Shown in pieces: positions 9,266 to 17,716 of a stretch of 64,000 bases of DNA. This DNA is from Aquimarina sp. MAR_2010_214 (lineage in GTDB: Bacteria; Bacteroidota; Bacteroidia; Flavobacteriales; Flavobacteriaceae). The notes beneath the pieces are model-generated. The model had not been told where the DNA came from, ran no database searches, and was given only the letters and a program-made list of their open reading frames with translations. The translations under genes and the position numbers were made by a program. Location: NCBI RefSeq assembly GCF_002846555.1, contig NZ_PJMS01000001.1:1674001-1738000 (forward strand). Reading direction: 5' to 3'. Each line of letters starts with the position of its first letter. Position 1 is the first letter of the stretch.

Positions 9266-10249
9266 ATGGAAACAGCTGTTACTAAAACAGGTACTGAAGA
9301 TAAAACTTGGGGAGGTGGTAATCAACCGCTCAAGGTAAGTTATGGTAAGATGATGATGTGGTTTTTTATCCTTTCGGATGCACTCACATTTTCAGGTTTT
9401 CTTGCCTCGTATGGTTTTTCACGATTTAAGTTTATAGATTCATGGCCAATAGCCGATGAAGTGTTTAATCACTTTCCATTCTTACATGGGGTAGATGCTC
9501 CAATGTATTATGTGGCTTTGATGACTTTTATTCTGATTTTTTCCTCGGTAACTATGGTATTAGCCGTAGATGCGGGACACCATATGAAAAAGAAAAAAGT
9601 GATCTTTTATATGTTTTTGACCATAATAGGTGGGGCAATATTTGTAGGATCACAAGCATGGGAGTGGAAAAACTTTATCAAAGGAGAATATGGTGCGGTA
9701 GAAACCAAAGGAGGACAAATTTTACAATTTGTAGATGCAGAAGGCCATAGAGTAGGTTTAAAAGATATCGCAATTATCGATACGCATAAAGATAGAGCCC
9801 AACACGAAAGAAAAAATGGAATCTGGTATGAAAAAGAAGGAACTCTTCCTACCTATACTATCGAAGAAATAAGAACAGGTTTTGCAAAAAGAAAAGATCT
9901 TTTAGTAAGAACTCAAACTCTTACGAAAGAAGGAGAGAAAACAATCTTATCAAGAACAGAGTCCATAAAAAGAATGCAGGCAGATGCTATTGGTATTGTA
10001 GAAGGAGCAAACCTTACTCATAATGAGTATGGTACTCCATTATTTGCCAACTTCTTCTTCTTTATTACAGGTTTTCACGGTTTTCACGTGTTTTCTGGAG
10101 TAGTTATTAATATTATCATCTTTATTAATGTAATTCTTGGAACTTATGAAAGAAGAAAGAATTATGAGATGGTAGAAAAGGTTGGTTTATACTGGCACTT
10201 TGTAGATTTGGTATGGGTATTTGTATTTACATTCTTTTACCTGGTTTAA
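9266..10249 (+). CDS. Cytochrome c oxidase subunit III (long form with central loop)
   Basis: 327 residues. N-terminal helices (LSDALTFSGFLASY) and the C-terminal GLYWHFVDLVWVFVFTFFYL block identify subunit III of a heme-copper oxidase. Between WEWKNFIKGEYGAV (about residue 130) and GTPLFANFFFFITGFHGFHVFSG (about 255) lies a hydrophilic stretch of roughly 110 residues, rich in Lys, Arg and Glu, that the 193-residue upstream paralogue lacks. The FFFFITGFHGFHVFSG segment carries the usual conserved His and Glu environment. It is followed after 20 bases by the subunit IV gene. Confidence 0.9.
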   Translation: METAVTKTGTEDKTWGGGNQPLKVSYGKMMMWFFILSDALTFSGFLASYGFSRFKFIDSWPIADEVFNHFPFLHGVDAPMYYVALMTFILIFSSVTMVLAVDAGHHMKKKKVIFYMFLTIIGGAIFVGSQAWEWKNFIKGEYGAVETKGGQILQFVDAEGHRVGLKDIAIIDTHKDRAQHERKNGIWYEKEGTLPTYTIEEIRTGFAKRKDLLVRTQTLTKEGEKTILSRTESIKRMQADAIGIVEGANLTHNEYGTPLFANFFFFITGFHGFHVFSGVVINIIIFINVILGTYERRKNYEMVEKVGLYWHFVDLVWVFVFTFFYLV

Positions 10250-10269
10250 TAAAAATTTAGTATATAAGC

Positions 10270-10629
10270 ATGACACACGATACAGCACATCACGAATCAA
10301 ATACAGGAAGAATCTGGAAAGTATTTATCCTATTATCTGTGGTTACAATAGTAGAAGTAATACTCGGAATTATAAAACCAGCATTTTTAGTAGAAACTAC
10401 TTTAATTAGTATGAAACTATTAAACTGGATTTTTATTATTCTTACAATTTATAAAGCATATTATATCACTTGGGCGTTTATGCATATGGAAGGTGAAACG
10501 AAGGGCTTAAGAAGATCAGTTGTTTGGACTGGGGTTTTCTTAATTTGCTACTTGATATTTATATTGCTTACCGAGGGAGATTATGTATTTGAAGTCTTCA
10601 AAAACGGGCATGTAAGTTGGGATTTTTAA
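10270..10629 (+). CDS. Cytochrome c oxidase subunit IV family protein
   Basis: 119 residues with three hydrophobic helices (VFILLSVVTIVEVILGI; LLNWIFIILTIYKAYYITWAF; VFLICYLIFILLTEG) and the motif AYYITWAFMHMEGETKGLR. This fits the small prokaryotic subunit IV family (CyoD/caa3-type) that stabilises the oxidase core. It lies directly after subunit III and ends in a strong terminator, closing the first transcription unit of the oxidase region. Confidence 0.88.
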   Translation: MTHDTAHHESNTGRIWKVFILLSVVTIVEVILGIIKPAFLVETTLISMKLLNWIFIILTIYKAYYITWAFMHMEGETKGLRRSVVWTGVFLICYLIFILLTEGDYVFEVFKNGHVSWDF

Positions 10630-10660
10630 TTCTGTAAACATGTAAGTTAAAAGCATTGTA

Positions 10661-10689
10661 AAAAGACGGTTTTTTAAACCGTCTTTTTT
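10661..10689 (+). terminator. Rho-independent terminator after oxidase subunit IV
   Basis: AAAAGACGGTTT (10661-10672) pairs perfectly with AAACCGTCTTTT (10676-10687) across a three-base loop and runs into T residues. Its tail abuts a -7-like box at 10690. Confidence 0.85.
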
Positions 10690-10697
10690 TATTTTTG
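10690..10697 (+). promoter_or_regulatory. Possible -7 box directly after terminator
   Basis: TATTTTTG matches the Bacteroidota -7 consensus. No TTG is at the usual upstream distance because the terminator stem sits there. It may drive the SCO-like gene at 10796. Confidence 0.3.
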
Positions 10698-10795
10698 CAC
10701 TGTTGTTCTGAGGTTACGTTAGAAACCTTGAATAACAACTTTGTGATAATTAACTTTCTAATTAATTGTTTAAGGAGAAATAAAGTTACTACTAA

Positions 10796-11449
10796 ATGAA
10801 AAAATTTCTTGTCTTAGGAGTCTTGTTTGTATTGCCCTTAGTGGCTTATTTGTTTTTTGCTTCTGGAGTACATAATTTTGCCAAACTTCCTGTGCTGAAT
10901 GAATCTGTAGGGGATCTTAAAAGTTTTGAACCGTTAACCAAGAAAGAGGTTAGTTTTTCTGATAAAATTACTGTACTTGGTTTTTTAGGAAAAAACATAC
11001 ATAATAAACAAGGAAATGCTTTTAATCTAAATCAAAAGATTTATAAAAAAAATCATGGCTTTCGAGATTTTCAATTTGTAATGGTTTTACCTTATGGTAG
11101 TGAGAACACTGCAAAGGAATTATTGGACGAATTAGATAATATCACCGATGTCTCTGAGTGGAACTTTGTTTTTGGTACCCCAGAAAGTATAGAAGCCTTG
11201 TTTAAGAGCTTAAAGACACCACATCAATTAGATGATAATTTAGCTACACAGTATGTGTATATAATCGACAAAAATAGAGGGTTAAGAGGTAGAGATGGTG
11301 AGTTAAAAGAAAATGAATCAAAAGTATATGGTTATGATGCGAGCTCTGTTGCTGATTTATCAAATGTCATGAGTGATGATGTAAAAGTGATTCTTGCAGA
11401 GTATCGTTTAGCTTTAAAAAAATATAAAGCAGATCGCAAAGATAAATAA
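10796..11449 (+). CDS. Membrane-anchored SCO/thioredoxin-like protein without cysteines
   Basis: 217 residues: one N-terminal membrane segment (about 4-22) and a periplasmic domain. The domain layout resembles the SCO protein encoded next door: KITVLGFLG strand, FQFVMVLPYGSE, then QYVYIIDKNRGLRGRDG, comparable to the late LID-strand of SCO. It contains no cysteine at all, so it cannot do thiol chemistry or bind copper through CxxxC. Twelve bases separate it from the SCO gene. A structural or assembly role in oxidase maturation is an inference from position. Without a profile search the fold assignment is tentative. Confidence 0.6.
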   Translation: MKKFLVLGVLFVLPLVAYLFFASGVHNFAKLPVLNESVGDLKSFEPLTKKEVSFSDKITVLGFLGKNIHNKQGNAFNLNQKIYKKNHGFRDFQFVMVLPYGSENTAKELLDELDNITDVSEWNFVFGTPESIEALFKSLKTPHQLDDNLATQYVYIIDKNRGLRGRDGELKENESKVYGYDASSVADLSNVMSDDVKVILAEYRLALKKYKADRKDK

Positions 11450-11460
11450 AGAGTAGACGC

Positions 11461-12195
11461 ATGAAAAAGAATTCATATATCGGGATATCGTTTATTATAT
11501 TAGTTTTTGGGATTATTTTTATCCCAAAGATTGTAAATAGAATCAAAAGTACTTCGATTGTTAAAAACGATAGGATGAGTGCTAGTAACCCTGTTGCTAA
11601 TGAAAAACTTAGTTATATAAAAATTAATGAAGAGCTAAAAAAAGTTCCTGAGTTTGCATTCTTAGATCAGGATAGTATTTTAATTACTAATCATGATTAT
11701 AAAGGTAAGGTGTATATAGCAGAATTTTTCTTTACTAGTTGCCCGACGATATGCCCTAAAATGAGTAAAAATTTGGTTTACCTTCAGAATCAATTAAAAG
11801 ACTATGAAAATTTTGGAGTTGCTTCTTTTACGATCAACCCTAAGCATGATACTCCAAAAAGACTTAAGAAGTACGCAGAGAAGTATAAAGTAACAGATCC
11901 AGATTGGCATTTTTTGACAGGAGATAGAGAAGATATCTATGAACTTGCTAATGCAGGATTCAATATTTATGCTGCTGAAAATCCTAGTGTGCCTGGTGGA
12001 TTTGAGCATAACGGTTATTTTGCATTAATTGATCAGGAAGGATATATACGGTCAAGATATGATGCCTCAGGTAATCCAATTATTTACTATAGAGGAACAA
12101 TTGGTGTAAAGGAAAAAGTAGATGAAAACGGAGAAGAAGAGCAGATAACCATCTTATTAGAAGATATAAAGAAACTATTAAACAAGAATGAGTAG
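11461..12195 (+). CDS. SCO1/SenC family copper-chaperone protein
   Basis: 244 residues with an N-terminal membrane anchor (about 5-22) and a thioredoxin-like domain. The copper-binding motif CPTICP is present (Cys94, Cys98), with the distal His in GGFEHNGYFALID (about residue 183), so all three ligands are in place. SCO proteins deliver copper to the CuA centre of oxidase subunit II or keep its cysteines reduced. The 3' end overlaps the DUF420 gene by eight bases. It forms part of a four-gene run with the cysteine-free relative upstream and two small membrane-protein genes downstream. Confidence 0.92.
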   Translation: MKKNSYIGISFIILVFGIIFIPKIVNRIKSTSIVKNDRMSASNPVANEKLSYIKINEELKKVPEFAFLDQDSILITNHDYKGKVYIAEFFFTSCPTICPKMSKNLVYLQNQLKDYENFGVASFTINPKHDTPKRLKKYAEKYKVTDPDWHFLTGDREDIYELANAGFNIYAAENPSVPGGFEHNGYFALIDQEGYIRSRYDASGNPIIYYRGTIGVKEKVDENGEEEQITILLEDIKKLLNKNE

Positions 12196-12736
12196 CAACA
12201 ACATATCAGATGTAGAAAAAAAATACAATAAATGGATTGTAATTTTATCGGTTTTTATTCCTCTTGCAGTAGCAGCACTATTTGGAGTTAACCTAAGAAA
12301 ACTTGGGTTTGATGTGCAACCTCTTACCTTTTTGCCGCCAATATATGCGACTATTAATGGTTTAACTGCTGTAATTTTACTAGCTGCTTTATGGGCAATA
12401 AAAAACAGGAATATTATACTACATGAGAGACTTATGAAAACCGCTATTTTATGTTCTGTGCTGTTTTTACTTATGTATATTGCATACCATATGACAAGTG
12501 ACTCTACTCGATTTGGAGGAGAAGGGGTGATACGGTATATATACTATTTTATTTTGGTCACTCATATAATCTTGTCTATTGTAGTTATTCCTTTTGTGTT
12601 AATTACTTATGTAAGAGCGTTAGCAAAACGATTTGATACCCATAAGAAAATGGCAAGAATAACATTTCCAATTTGGTTATATGTAGCTATTACAGGGGTG
12701 ATTGTATATTTTATGATATCACCATATTATGTTTAG
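12188..12736 (+). CDS. DUF420 family membrane protein (oxidase cluster)
   Basis: 182 residues with about five membrane helices. Features of the DUF420 family are visible: FLPPIYATINGLTAVILLAALWAIKN, RLMKTAILCSVLFLLMYIAYH and the His-bearing RYIYYFILVTHIILSIVVIPF. Members of this family sit beside oxidase genes and at least one Gram-positive relative is an oxidase assembly factor, so an assembly role is a reasonable inference. Eight-base overlaps at both ends show tight coupling with the SCO gene before and the CxxC gene after. Confidence 0.85.
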   Translation: MSSNNISDVEKKYNKWIVILSVFIPLAVAALFGVNLRKLGFDVQPLTFLPPIYATINGLTAVILLAALWAIKNRNIILHERLMKTAILCSVLFLLMYIAYHMTSDSTRFGGEGVIRYIYYFILVTHIILSIVVIPFVLITYVRALAKRFDTHKKMARITFPIWLYVAITGVIVYFMISPYYV

Positions 12737-12983
12737 CTTAAGTAAATATATGCGAATAAAATTTTTTTACATACTAACTCTTTTTTTGGTATTTGCCACC
12801 CCGGTAGAGGCACAATGTGCAATGTGTAGAGCGGTTCTGGAAAACGGAGAAGGACAGGAGGCAGCAAAAGGAATCAATAATGGGATTGTATACCTAATGA
12901 TTATACCATATGTATTAATTGGAGTTGTAGGGTATGTTATTTATAGAAATAAAAGAAAATCGGCAACTACAAAAAAGCCTTAA
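12729..12983 (+). CDS. Small exported membrane protein with CAMC motif
   Basis: 84 residues, or 77 if translation starts at ATG 12750. A signal sequence (MRIKFFYILTLFLVFATPVEA) is followed at once by QCAMCRAVLENGE, a CxxC pair, then one membrane helix (VYLMIIPYVLIGVVGYVIY) and a basic tail. There is no convincing lipobox. I do not recognise a named family, though such proteins occur at this position in flavobacterial oxidase clusters as I recall. A role in copper handling or thiol exchange is suggested only by the CxxC and the overlap with DUF420. Confidence 0.75.
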   Translation: MFSLSKYMRIKFFYILTLFLVFATPVEAQCAMCRAVLENGEGQEAAKGINNGIVYLMIIPYVLIGVVGYVIYRNKRKSATTKKP

Positions 12984-13195
12984 TTATAGAATTCTTAATT
13001 TTTTAACATTTTCATAACAAGAAAAGATGTAACAAAAATACCATGTAGTTAGTCTTATGTAAAAAGACAACACTAACCAATCAATAAGTCTTCAGAGAAA
13101 AACTGTAAGATTAATCTAAATACTATACAGTATTTTAGGCTAGTGGGTCTCAATTTTGCAAAGGTGGTTTGCCTTACAAATCTTAATCCAGTATT

Positions 13196-13897
13196 ATGAT
13201 TGAAATTAAAGACTTACATAAATCTTACCAGATGGGAAGCAATTCGCTTCATGTACTCAAAGGAATAGATTTTAACGTAAAAGAGGGCGAGTTGGTCGCT
13301 ATAATGGGATCTTCGGGTTCTGGAAAATCTACACTATTAAATATCTTAGGAATGCTGGATGAGGCAGATAGTGGAAGCTATTTTTTAGATGAGGTTCCTA
13401 TCAAAGGGTTAAATGAAACCAAAGCAGCACAGTATCGTAACAAATTTCTGGGATTCGTTTTTCAATCTTTCAATTTGATTAATTATAAGACAGCTTTAGA
13501 AAATGTTGCTCTTCCATTATACTATCAACGCAAAAAACGAAAAGAAAGAATTGATACAGCAATGGATTATCTTGGTAAAGTTGGGTTGGCAGAATGGGCA
13601 ACACATTTACCAAGTGAACTTTCTGGAGGGCAAAAACAACGTGTAGCAATTGCCAGAGCACTAGCTGCAGATCCTAAAGTATTATTGGCAGATGAACCAA
13701 CGGGAGCTTTGGATAGTAAAACCTCCTATGAAGTAATGGATATCATTCAGAATATCAATGATGAAGGTAAAACCATATTAGTGGTAACTCACGAGCCAGA
13801 TATTGCCGACATGTGTAAACGTATAGTACACCTTAAAGATGGTGTTATTGTAGAAGATAAAGAAGTAGAACAGGTTAGAGCATCTCAATATGTTTGA
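13196..13897 (+). CDS. MacB/LolD-type ABC transporter ATP-binding protein
   Basis: 233 residues, a complete ABC ATPase. Walker A GSSGSGKST (38-46), Q-loop in FVFQSFNLI, signature LSGGQKQRVAIARAL, Walker B VLLADEPTGALD and the switch His in VVTHEPDIA are all intact. The GALDSKT sequence and the two downstream FtsX-like permeases place it in the MacB/LolD group. It energises the tripartite system encoded through 20523. The last eight bases overlap the first permease gene. Confidence 0.93.
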   Translation: MIEIKDLHKSYQMGSNSLHVLKGIDFNVKEGELVAIMGSSGSGKSTLLNILGMLDEADSGSYFLDEVPIKGLNETKAAQYRNKFLGFVFQSFNLINYKTALENVALPLYYQRKKRKERIDTAMDYLGKVGLAEWATHLPSELSGGQKQRVAIARALAADPKVLLADEPTGALDSKTSYEVMDIIQNINDEGKTILVVTHEPDIADMCKRIVHLKDGVIVEDKEVEQVRASQYV

Positions 13898-15119
13898 TAG
13901 AGATAGATGGGGTGAAATATTTGAAGCTATAGGAAAAAATAAACTGCGTACATTCCTTTCTGGATTTACAGTGGCTTTAGGAATTCTGATCTTCACAATT
14001 CTATTAGGATTGGGTAATGGTCTTCTTAATAGTTTTTTAAGCAGTTTTGTGGACGATGCTCAAAATATTATATTTATTCGTGGCGGGAATACATCAAAAG
14101 CATATAAAGGCTTTCAGGAAAATAGAAGAATTCAGTTTAAAAACGAAGATTTCGAATTTATAAAAAGTAATTATATTGGTAAAGTTGAGTTTGCTACCCC
14201 AAGAGTATATAGAAACGGTTCTGCAAAATATAAAAAAGAATCTGGTAGTTATAGTATAAGAGCAGTACATCCCGATCACCAATATCTCGAGAAAACCATA
14301 ATGATGAATGGGCGATATCTTAATCAATCAGATATTAACGAGCGTACCAAGAACATTGTTATTGGAAGATTAGTAGAGAAAGACCTTTTTAAAAATGAAA
14401 AGGCCTTAGGTAAAATGCTAAATGTAGATGGGATCGCTTATAAAATAATTGGAGTTTTTCAAGATAGTGGAGGTGATAATGAAGAACGAATAATCTATAT
14501 ACCTTATAAAACTGTTCAATTACTCTATGGAAATAATGATCATATTGATCAGATCAACTTATCTTATAATATGGCTATGAGTACTGAGCAAGCTATTGCA
14601 TTTTCTAAAAAAATTGAAGAAGATTTCAAGGAAAAATTTAAAGTAGCACCAGATGATCAAAGTGCAATCAGGGTAAGAAGTTTTGCGGAAGATATTAAGG
14701 AAACCATGGTTATTCTTGGAGGTATTTATATGATCATATTTGTTGTTGGTATAGGTACTCTAATCTCGGGAGTTATAGGTATTGGTAATATTATGACGTT
14801 TAGTGTTAAAGAACGTACCAAAGAATTAGGAATCAGAAAAGCACTGGGAGCATCGCCAAAATCAATAATAGCTATGGTACTTCAGGAATCAGTTTTGATA
14901 ACATCTGTAGCAGGATATCTTGGGTTAATTTTAGGGATTTTGGCATTAAAACTTATAGGTAATAATCTCGAAGACTTTTTTATTCTTAACCCAAAAGTTG
15001 ATACAGGTATTATTATGACAGCAACAATGGTGTTGATATTTTTTGGACTTTTGGCAGGATATATTCCGGCAAGAAGAGCTGCTAGAATAAAACCTATAAT
15101 CGCGTTGAGAGATGAATAA
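13890..15119 (+). CDS. MacB-like ABC transporter permease 1
   Basis: 409 residues with the MacB topology: one N-terminal helix (about 20-45), a large periplasmic domain, and three C-terminal helices of the FtsX family. The conserved VKERTKELGIRKALGASPKSI loop, which contacts the ATPase, and the final ARRAARIKPIIALRDE are typical. It overlaps the ATPase gene by eight bases and is followed 17 bases later by a second permease. The pair probably forms a heterodimer, unlike the classical single-chain MacB where permease and ATPase are fused. Confidence 0.9.
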   Translation: MFDRDRWGEIFEAIGKNKLRTFLSGFTVALGILIFTILLGLGNGLLNSFLSSFVDDAQNIIFIRGGNTSKAYKGFQENRRIQFKNEDFEFIKSNYIGKVEFATPRVYRNGSAKYKKESGSYSIRAVHPDHQYLEKTIMMNGRYLNQSDINERTKNIVIGRLVEKDLFKNEKALGKMLNVDGIAYKIIGVFQDSGGDNEERIIYIPYKTVQLLYGNNDHIDQINLSYNMAMSTEQAIAFSKKIEEDFKEKFKVAPDDQSAIRVRSFAEDIKETMVILGGIYMIIFVVGIGTLISGVIGIGNIMTFSVKERTKELGIRKALGASPKSIIAMVLQESVLITSVAGYLGLILGILALKLIGNNLEDFFILNPKVDTGIIMTATMVLIFFGLLAGYIPARRAARIKPIIALRDE

Positions 15120-15136
15120 CTAAAAATCAAATTGGC

Positions 15137-16399
15137 ATGAAGTTTATATTTGAAAGAGACACCTGGCAAGAAATTTATGGAGCTATTCGTAAGAATAAAG
15201 TAAGAACCATAATTACAGTTATCGGGGTAACCTGGGGAGTGTTTTTATTTGTGTTTCTTTTAGGGATGGCTAAAGGATTGGATAATAGTTTTAGAAGTCA
15301 ATTTAATGATTTTGCAACCAATACGATGTTTGTTTGGGGACAACAAACCAGTATACCTAACGAAGGATTTAAAAGAGGAAGACGGATGCAACTCACGTTA
15401 AATGATGTCGAAACATTAGAATCTCAGGTAGGTGACATTGAATATATAGCTCCTCGTAACGTTACTGGTCAATGGGGAACACCACCAGGACAATTTGTAA
15501 AAGGTTCTAAGTCAGGAGCATTTAAGGTGTTTGGTGATTATCCGACGATCGACAAAGTATCAAAGAAAAAAATATTTGATGGAGGAAGATTTATTAATGA
15601 AGAAGATATAAAGTATGAACGTAAAGTCTGCGTTATCGGTGAAGATATTTATAAACAATTCTATGATAAAGATGAAGAAGCAGTAGGAGATTTTGTGAGA
15701 ATAAACGGAATTTATTTCAAAGTAATAGGAGTATATAAGCCTACTCAATCTGGATTTGAAGGAGACGATTCTATTTTTCTGCCATTTACAACATTTCAAA
15801 CGATTTTTAACCAGGGTCAAAATATATCCTGGATGGTGATCACTGCCAAACCAGATAAGAATATAGTAAATACAGAAAAGACAATAAAGACTGCACTTAA
15901 GAGAATGCATAATGTGCATCCAGATGATACGCAAGCTTTCGGAAGTTTTAATCTTGGTGAAGAAGTAGCAAAAATTAATGGGTTTCTGGCCGGTATGCGT
16001 TTGATTACCTATATCGTAGGAATAGCTACGCTTATTGCTGGAGTAATTGCGATAGGTAATGTTCTTTTAATTACAGTTAAAGAGCGTACCAGAGAGATTG
16101 GGGTGCGTAGAGCATTGGGAGCAACACCGGCAGAAGTAAGAGGGCAAATCATGCTAGAATCTGTATTGCTTACCTTTTTAGCAGGATTATTAGGTTTTAT
16201 TTTTGGCACACTGTTACTTTGGGGTATCAATACTGCAATTGGTAATAATGATGATGTGCCCATTTTAAACCCTACAGTAGATTTCTTTGCCGTAACAGGA
16301 GCATTATTGTCAATAGTATTGCTAGGAACAATAATAGGACTTATTCCAGCACAGAAAGCAGTAAGTATAAAGCCAATTGAAGCATTAAGAGAAGAATAA
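15137..16399 (+). CDS. MacB-like ABC transporter permease 2
   Basis: 420 residues, same arrangement as permease 1: N-terminal helix, periplasmic MacB core-like domain, and three C-terminal helices with VKERTREIGVRRALGATPAEV and the closing QKAVSIKPIEALREE. The two permeases are clearly related, but the periplasmic domains have diverged, consistent with a heteromeric transporter. It lies between permease 1 and the first adaptor gene, all in one direction with short gaps. Confidence 0.9.
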   Translation: MKFIFERDTWQEIYGAIRKNKVRTIITVIGVTWGVFLFVFLLGMAKGLDNSFRSQFNDFATNTMFVWGQQTSIPNEGFKRGRRMQLTLNDVETLESQVGDIEYIAPRNVTGQWGTPPGQFVKGSKSGAFKVFGDYPTIDKVSKKKIFDGGRFINEEDIKYERKVCVIGEDIYKQFYDKDEEAVGDFVRINGIYFKVIGVYKPTQSGFEGDDSIFLPFTTFQTIFNQGQNISWMVITAKPDKNIVNTEKTIKTALKRMHNVHPDDTQAFGSFNLGEEVAKINGFLAGMRLITYIVGIATLIAGVIAIGNVLLITVKERTREIGVRRALGATPAEVRGQIMLESVLLTFLAGLLGFIFGTLLLWGINTAIGNNDDVPILNPTVDFFAVTGALLSIVLLGTIIGLIPAQKAVSIKPIEALREE

Positions 16400-16429
16400 A
16401 ATAAATAACCAGAATAATCATCAATTAAA

Positions 16430-17554
16430 ATGAAAAAGTTTTTTAAAATTTTATTAGTTGTAATTTTCGTGGCCTTACTAGGTTTTTCGGGTAAGTACCT
16501 TATAGATTCTAACAGCAAATCACCTATTGTGTTTACTACAGAAAAAGCGTTTAAAACTTCTATTGAGGAAAAAACTGTAGCAACAGGAAAAGTAGTTCCA
16601 GAGGATGAAGTAGCAATCAAACCTCAGATCTCGGGAATTATAGAAAAGATTTATGTTGAAGAAGGAGCAGCAATAAAAACAGGAGATTTAATAGCCAAGG
16701 TAAAAGTAGTGCCTAACGAACAATCCTTAAACAGTGCTAGAGGACGTGTTAAAAATGCTCAAATTGTTCTAAATAATTCTAAGGTAGAATATGATAGAAA
16801 CAAAGCGCTTTTTGATAAAGGAGTGATCTCTAGTCAGGATTTTAATAATATGGATCTAAGATATAACCAGGCAAAACAAGATCTTTCGAATGCGCGAAGT
16901 GATCTTCAGATCATACGCTTAGGTTCTGCAGGAGGTTCTTCAACAGCAAATACTAATATAAGAGCAACCGTATCAGGAACAATCCTCGAGATTCCTGTTA
17001 AAGAAGGAGATCAGGTGATCGAAAGTAATAACTTTAACGATGGAACTACTATTGCAACAATTGCAGATTTAAACAAAATGATTTTTGAAGGGAAAGTAGA
17101 TGAAGCAGAGGTGAATAAGTTGAAAATTGATATGCCTTTAAAAGTTAGTCTTGGAGCAATACGAGATAAAGAATTTGATGCAAAATTAAAATTTATCGCT
17201 CCAAAAGGAGATGAAGAACAAGGAGCAGTTCAATTTAAAATTGAAGGTGAAGTTTTTCTGGATAAATCATATTTTATAAGAGCAGGATATAGTGCAAACG
17301 CTTCAATTGTTTTAGAAACAAAAAATGATATTCTTGCAGTAAAAGAAGCACTTTTGCAATTTGATAAAGAAACAGAAGATCCTTATGTAGAAGTACAGAC
17401 GGGAGATCAAAAATTCGAAAGAAAAGATGTTGAAATTGGTATTTCTGATGGTATTAATGTTGAAATTCTATCTGGAATAACAGAAGAAGATGATATTAAA
17501 GTTTGGAACAAAACAGAGCCTATTAAAAAAGAAGGGGAAGAAGGCCAAAATTAG
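16430..17554 (+). CDS. Efflux periplasmic adaptor subunit 1 (HlyD/MacA-like)
   Basis: 374 residues. One N-terminal membrane anchor (about 5-22), a lipoyl-like half motif (ISGIIEKIYVEEGAAIKTGDLIAKV), an alpha-helical hairpin containing YDRNKALFDKGVISSQDF, the returning lipoyl half (VSGTILEIPVKEGDQV), then beta-barrel domains. This is the standard membrane-fusion protein order linking inner-membrane transporter to TolC. A second adaptor gene lies downstream of tolC. Confidence 0.9.
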   Translation: MKKFFKILLVVIFVALLGFSGKYLIDSNSKSPIVFTTEKAFKTSIEEKTVATGKVVPEDEVAIKPQISGIIEKIYVEEGAAIKTGDLIAKVKVVPNEQSLNSARGRVKNAQIVLNNSKVEYDRNKALFDKGVISSQDFNNMDLRYNQAKQDLSNARSDLQIIRLGSAGGSSTANTNIRATVSGTILEIPVKEGDQVIESNNFNDGTTIATIADLNKMIFEGKVDEAEVNKLKIDMPLKVSLGAIRDKEFDAKLKFIAPKGDEEQGAVQFKIEGEVFLDKSYFIRAGYSANASIVLETKNDILAVKEALLQFDKETEDPYVEVQTGDQKFERKDVEIGISDGINVEILSGITEEDDIKVWNKTEPIKKEGEEGQN

Positions 17555-17716
17555 AATGTGATGAAAACAATATTTTTGGCAGTATCAGATATTAGAAATA
17601 TTTTAAATAATCTGTAACAACATCAATAAAATATATACCTATACCATAGTATGAAAATTATATCAAAAGATTTAAGCAAGTTCTCGTTACAAAACGACAC
17701 TATAAATTTTAAACTT

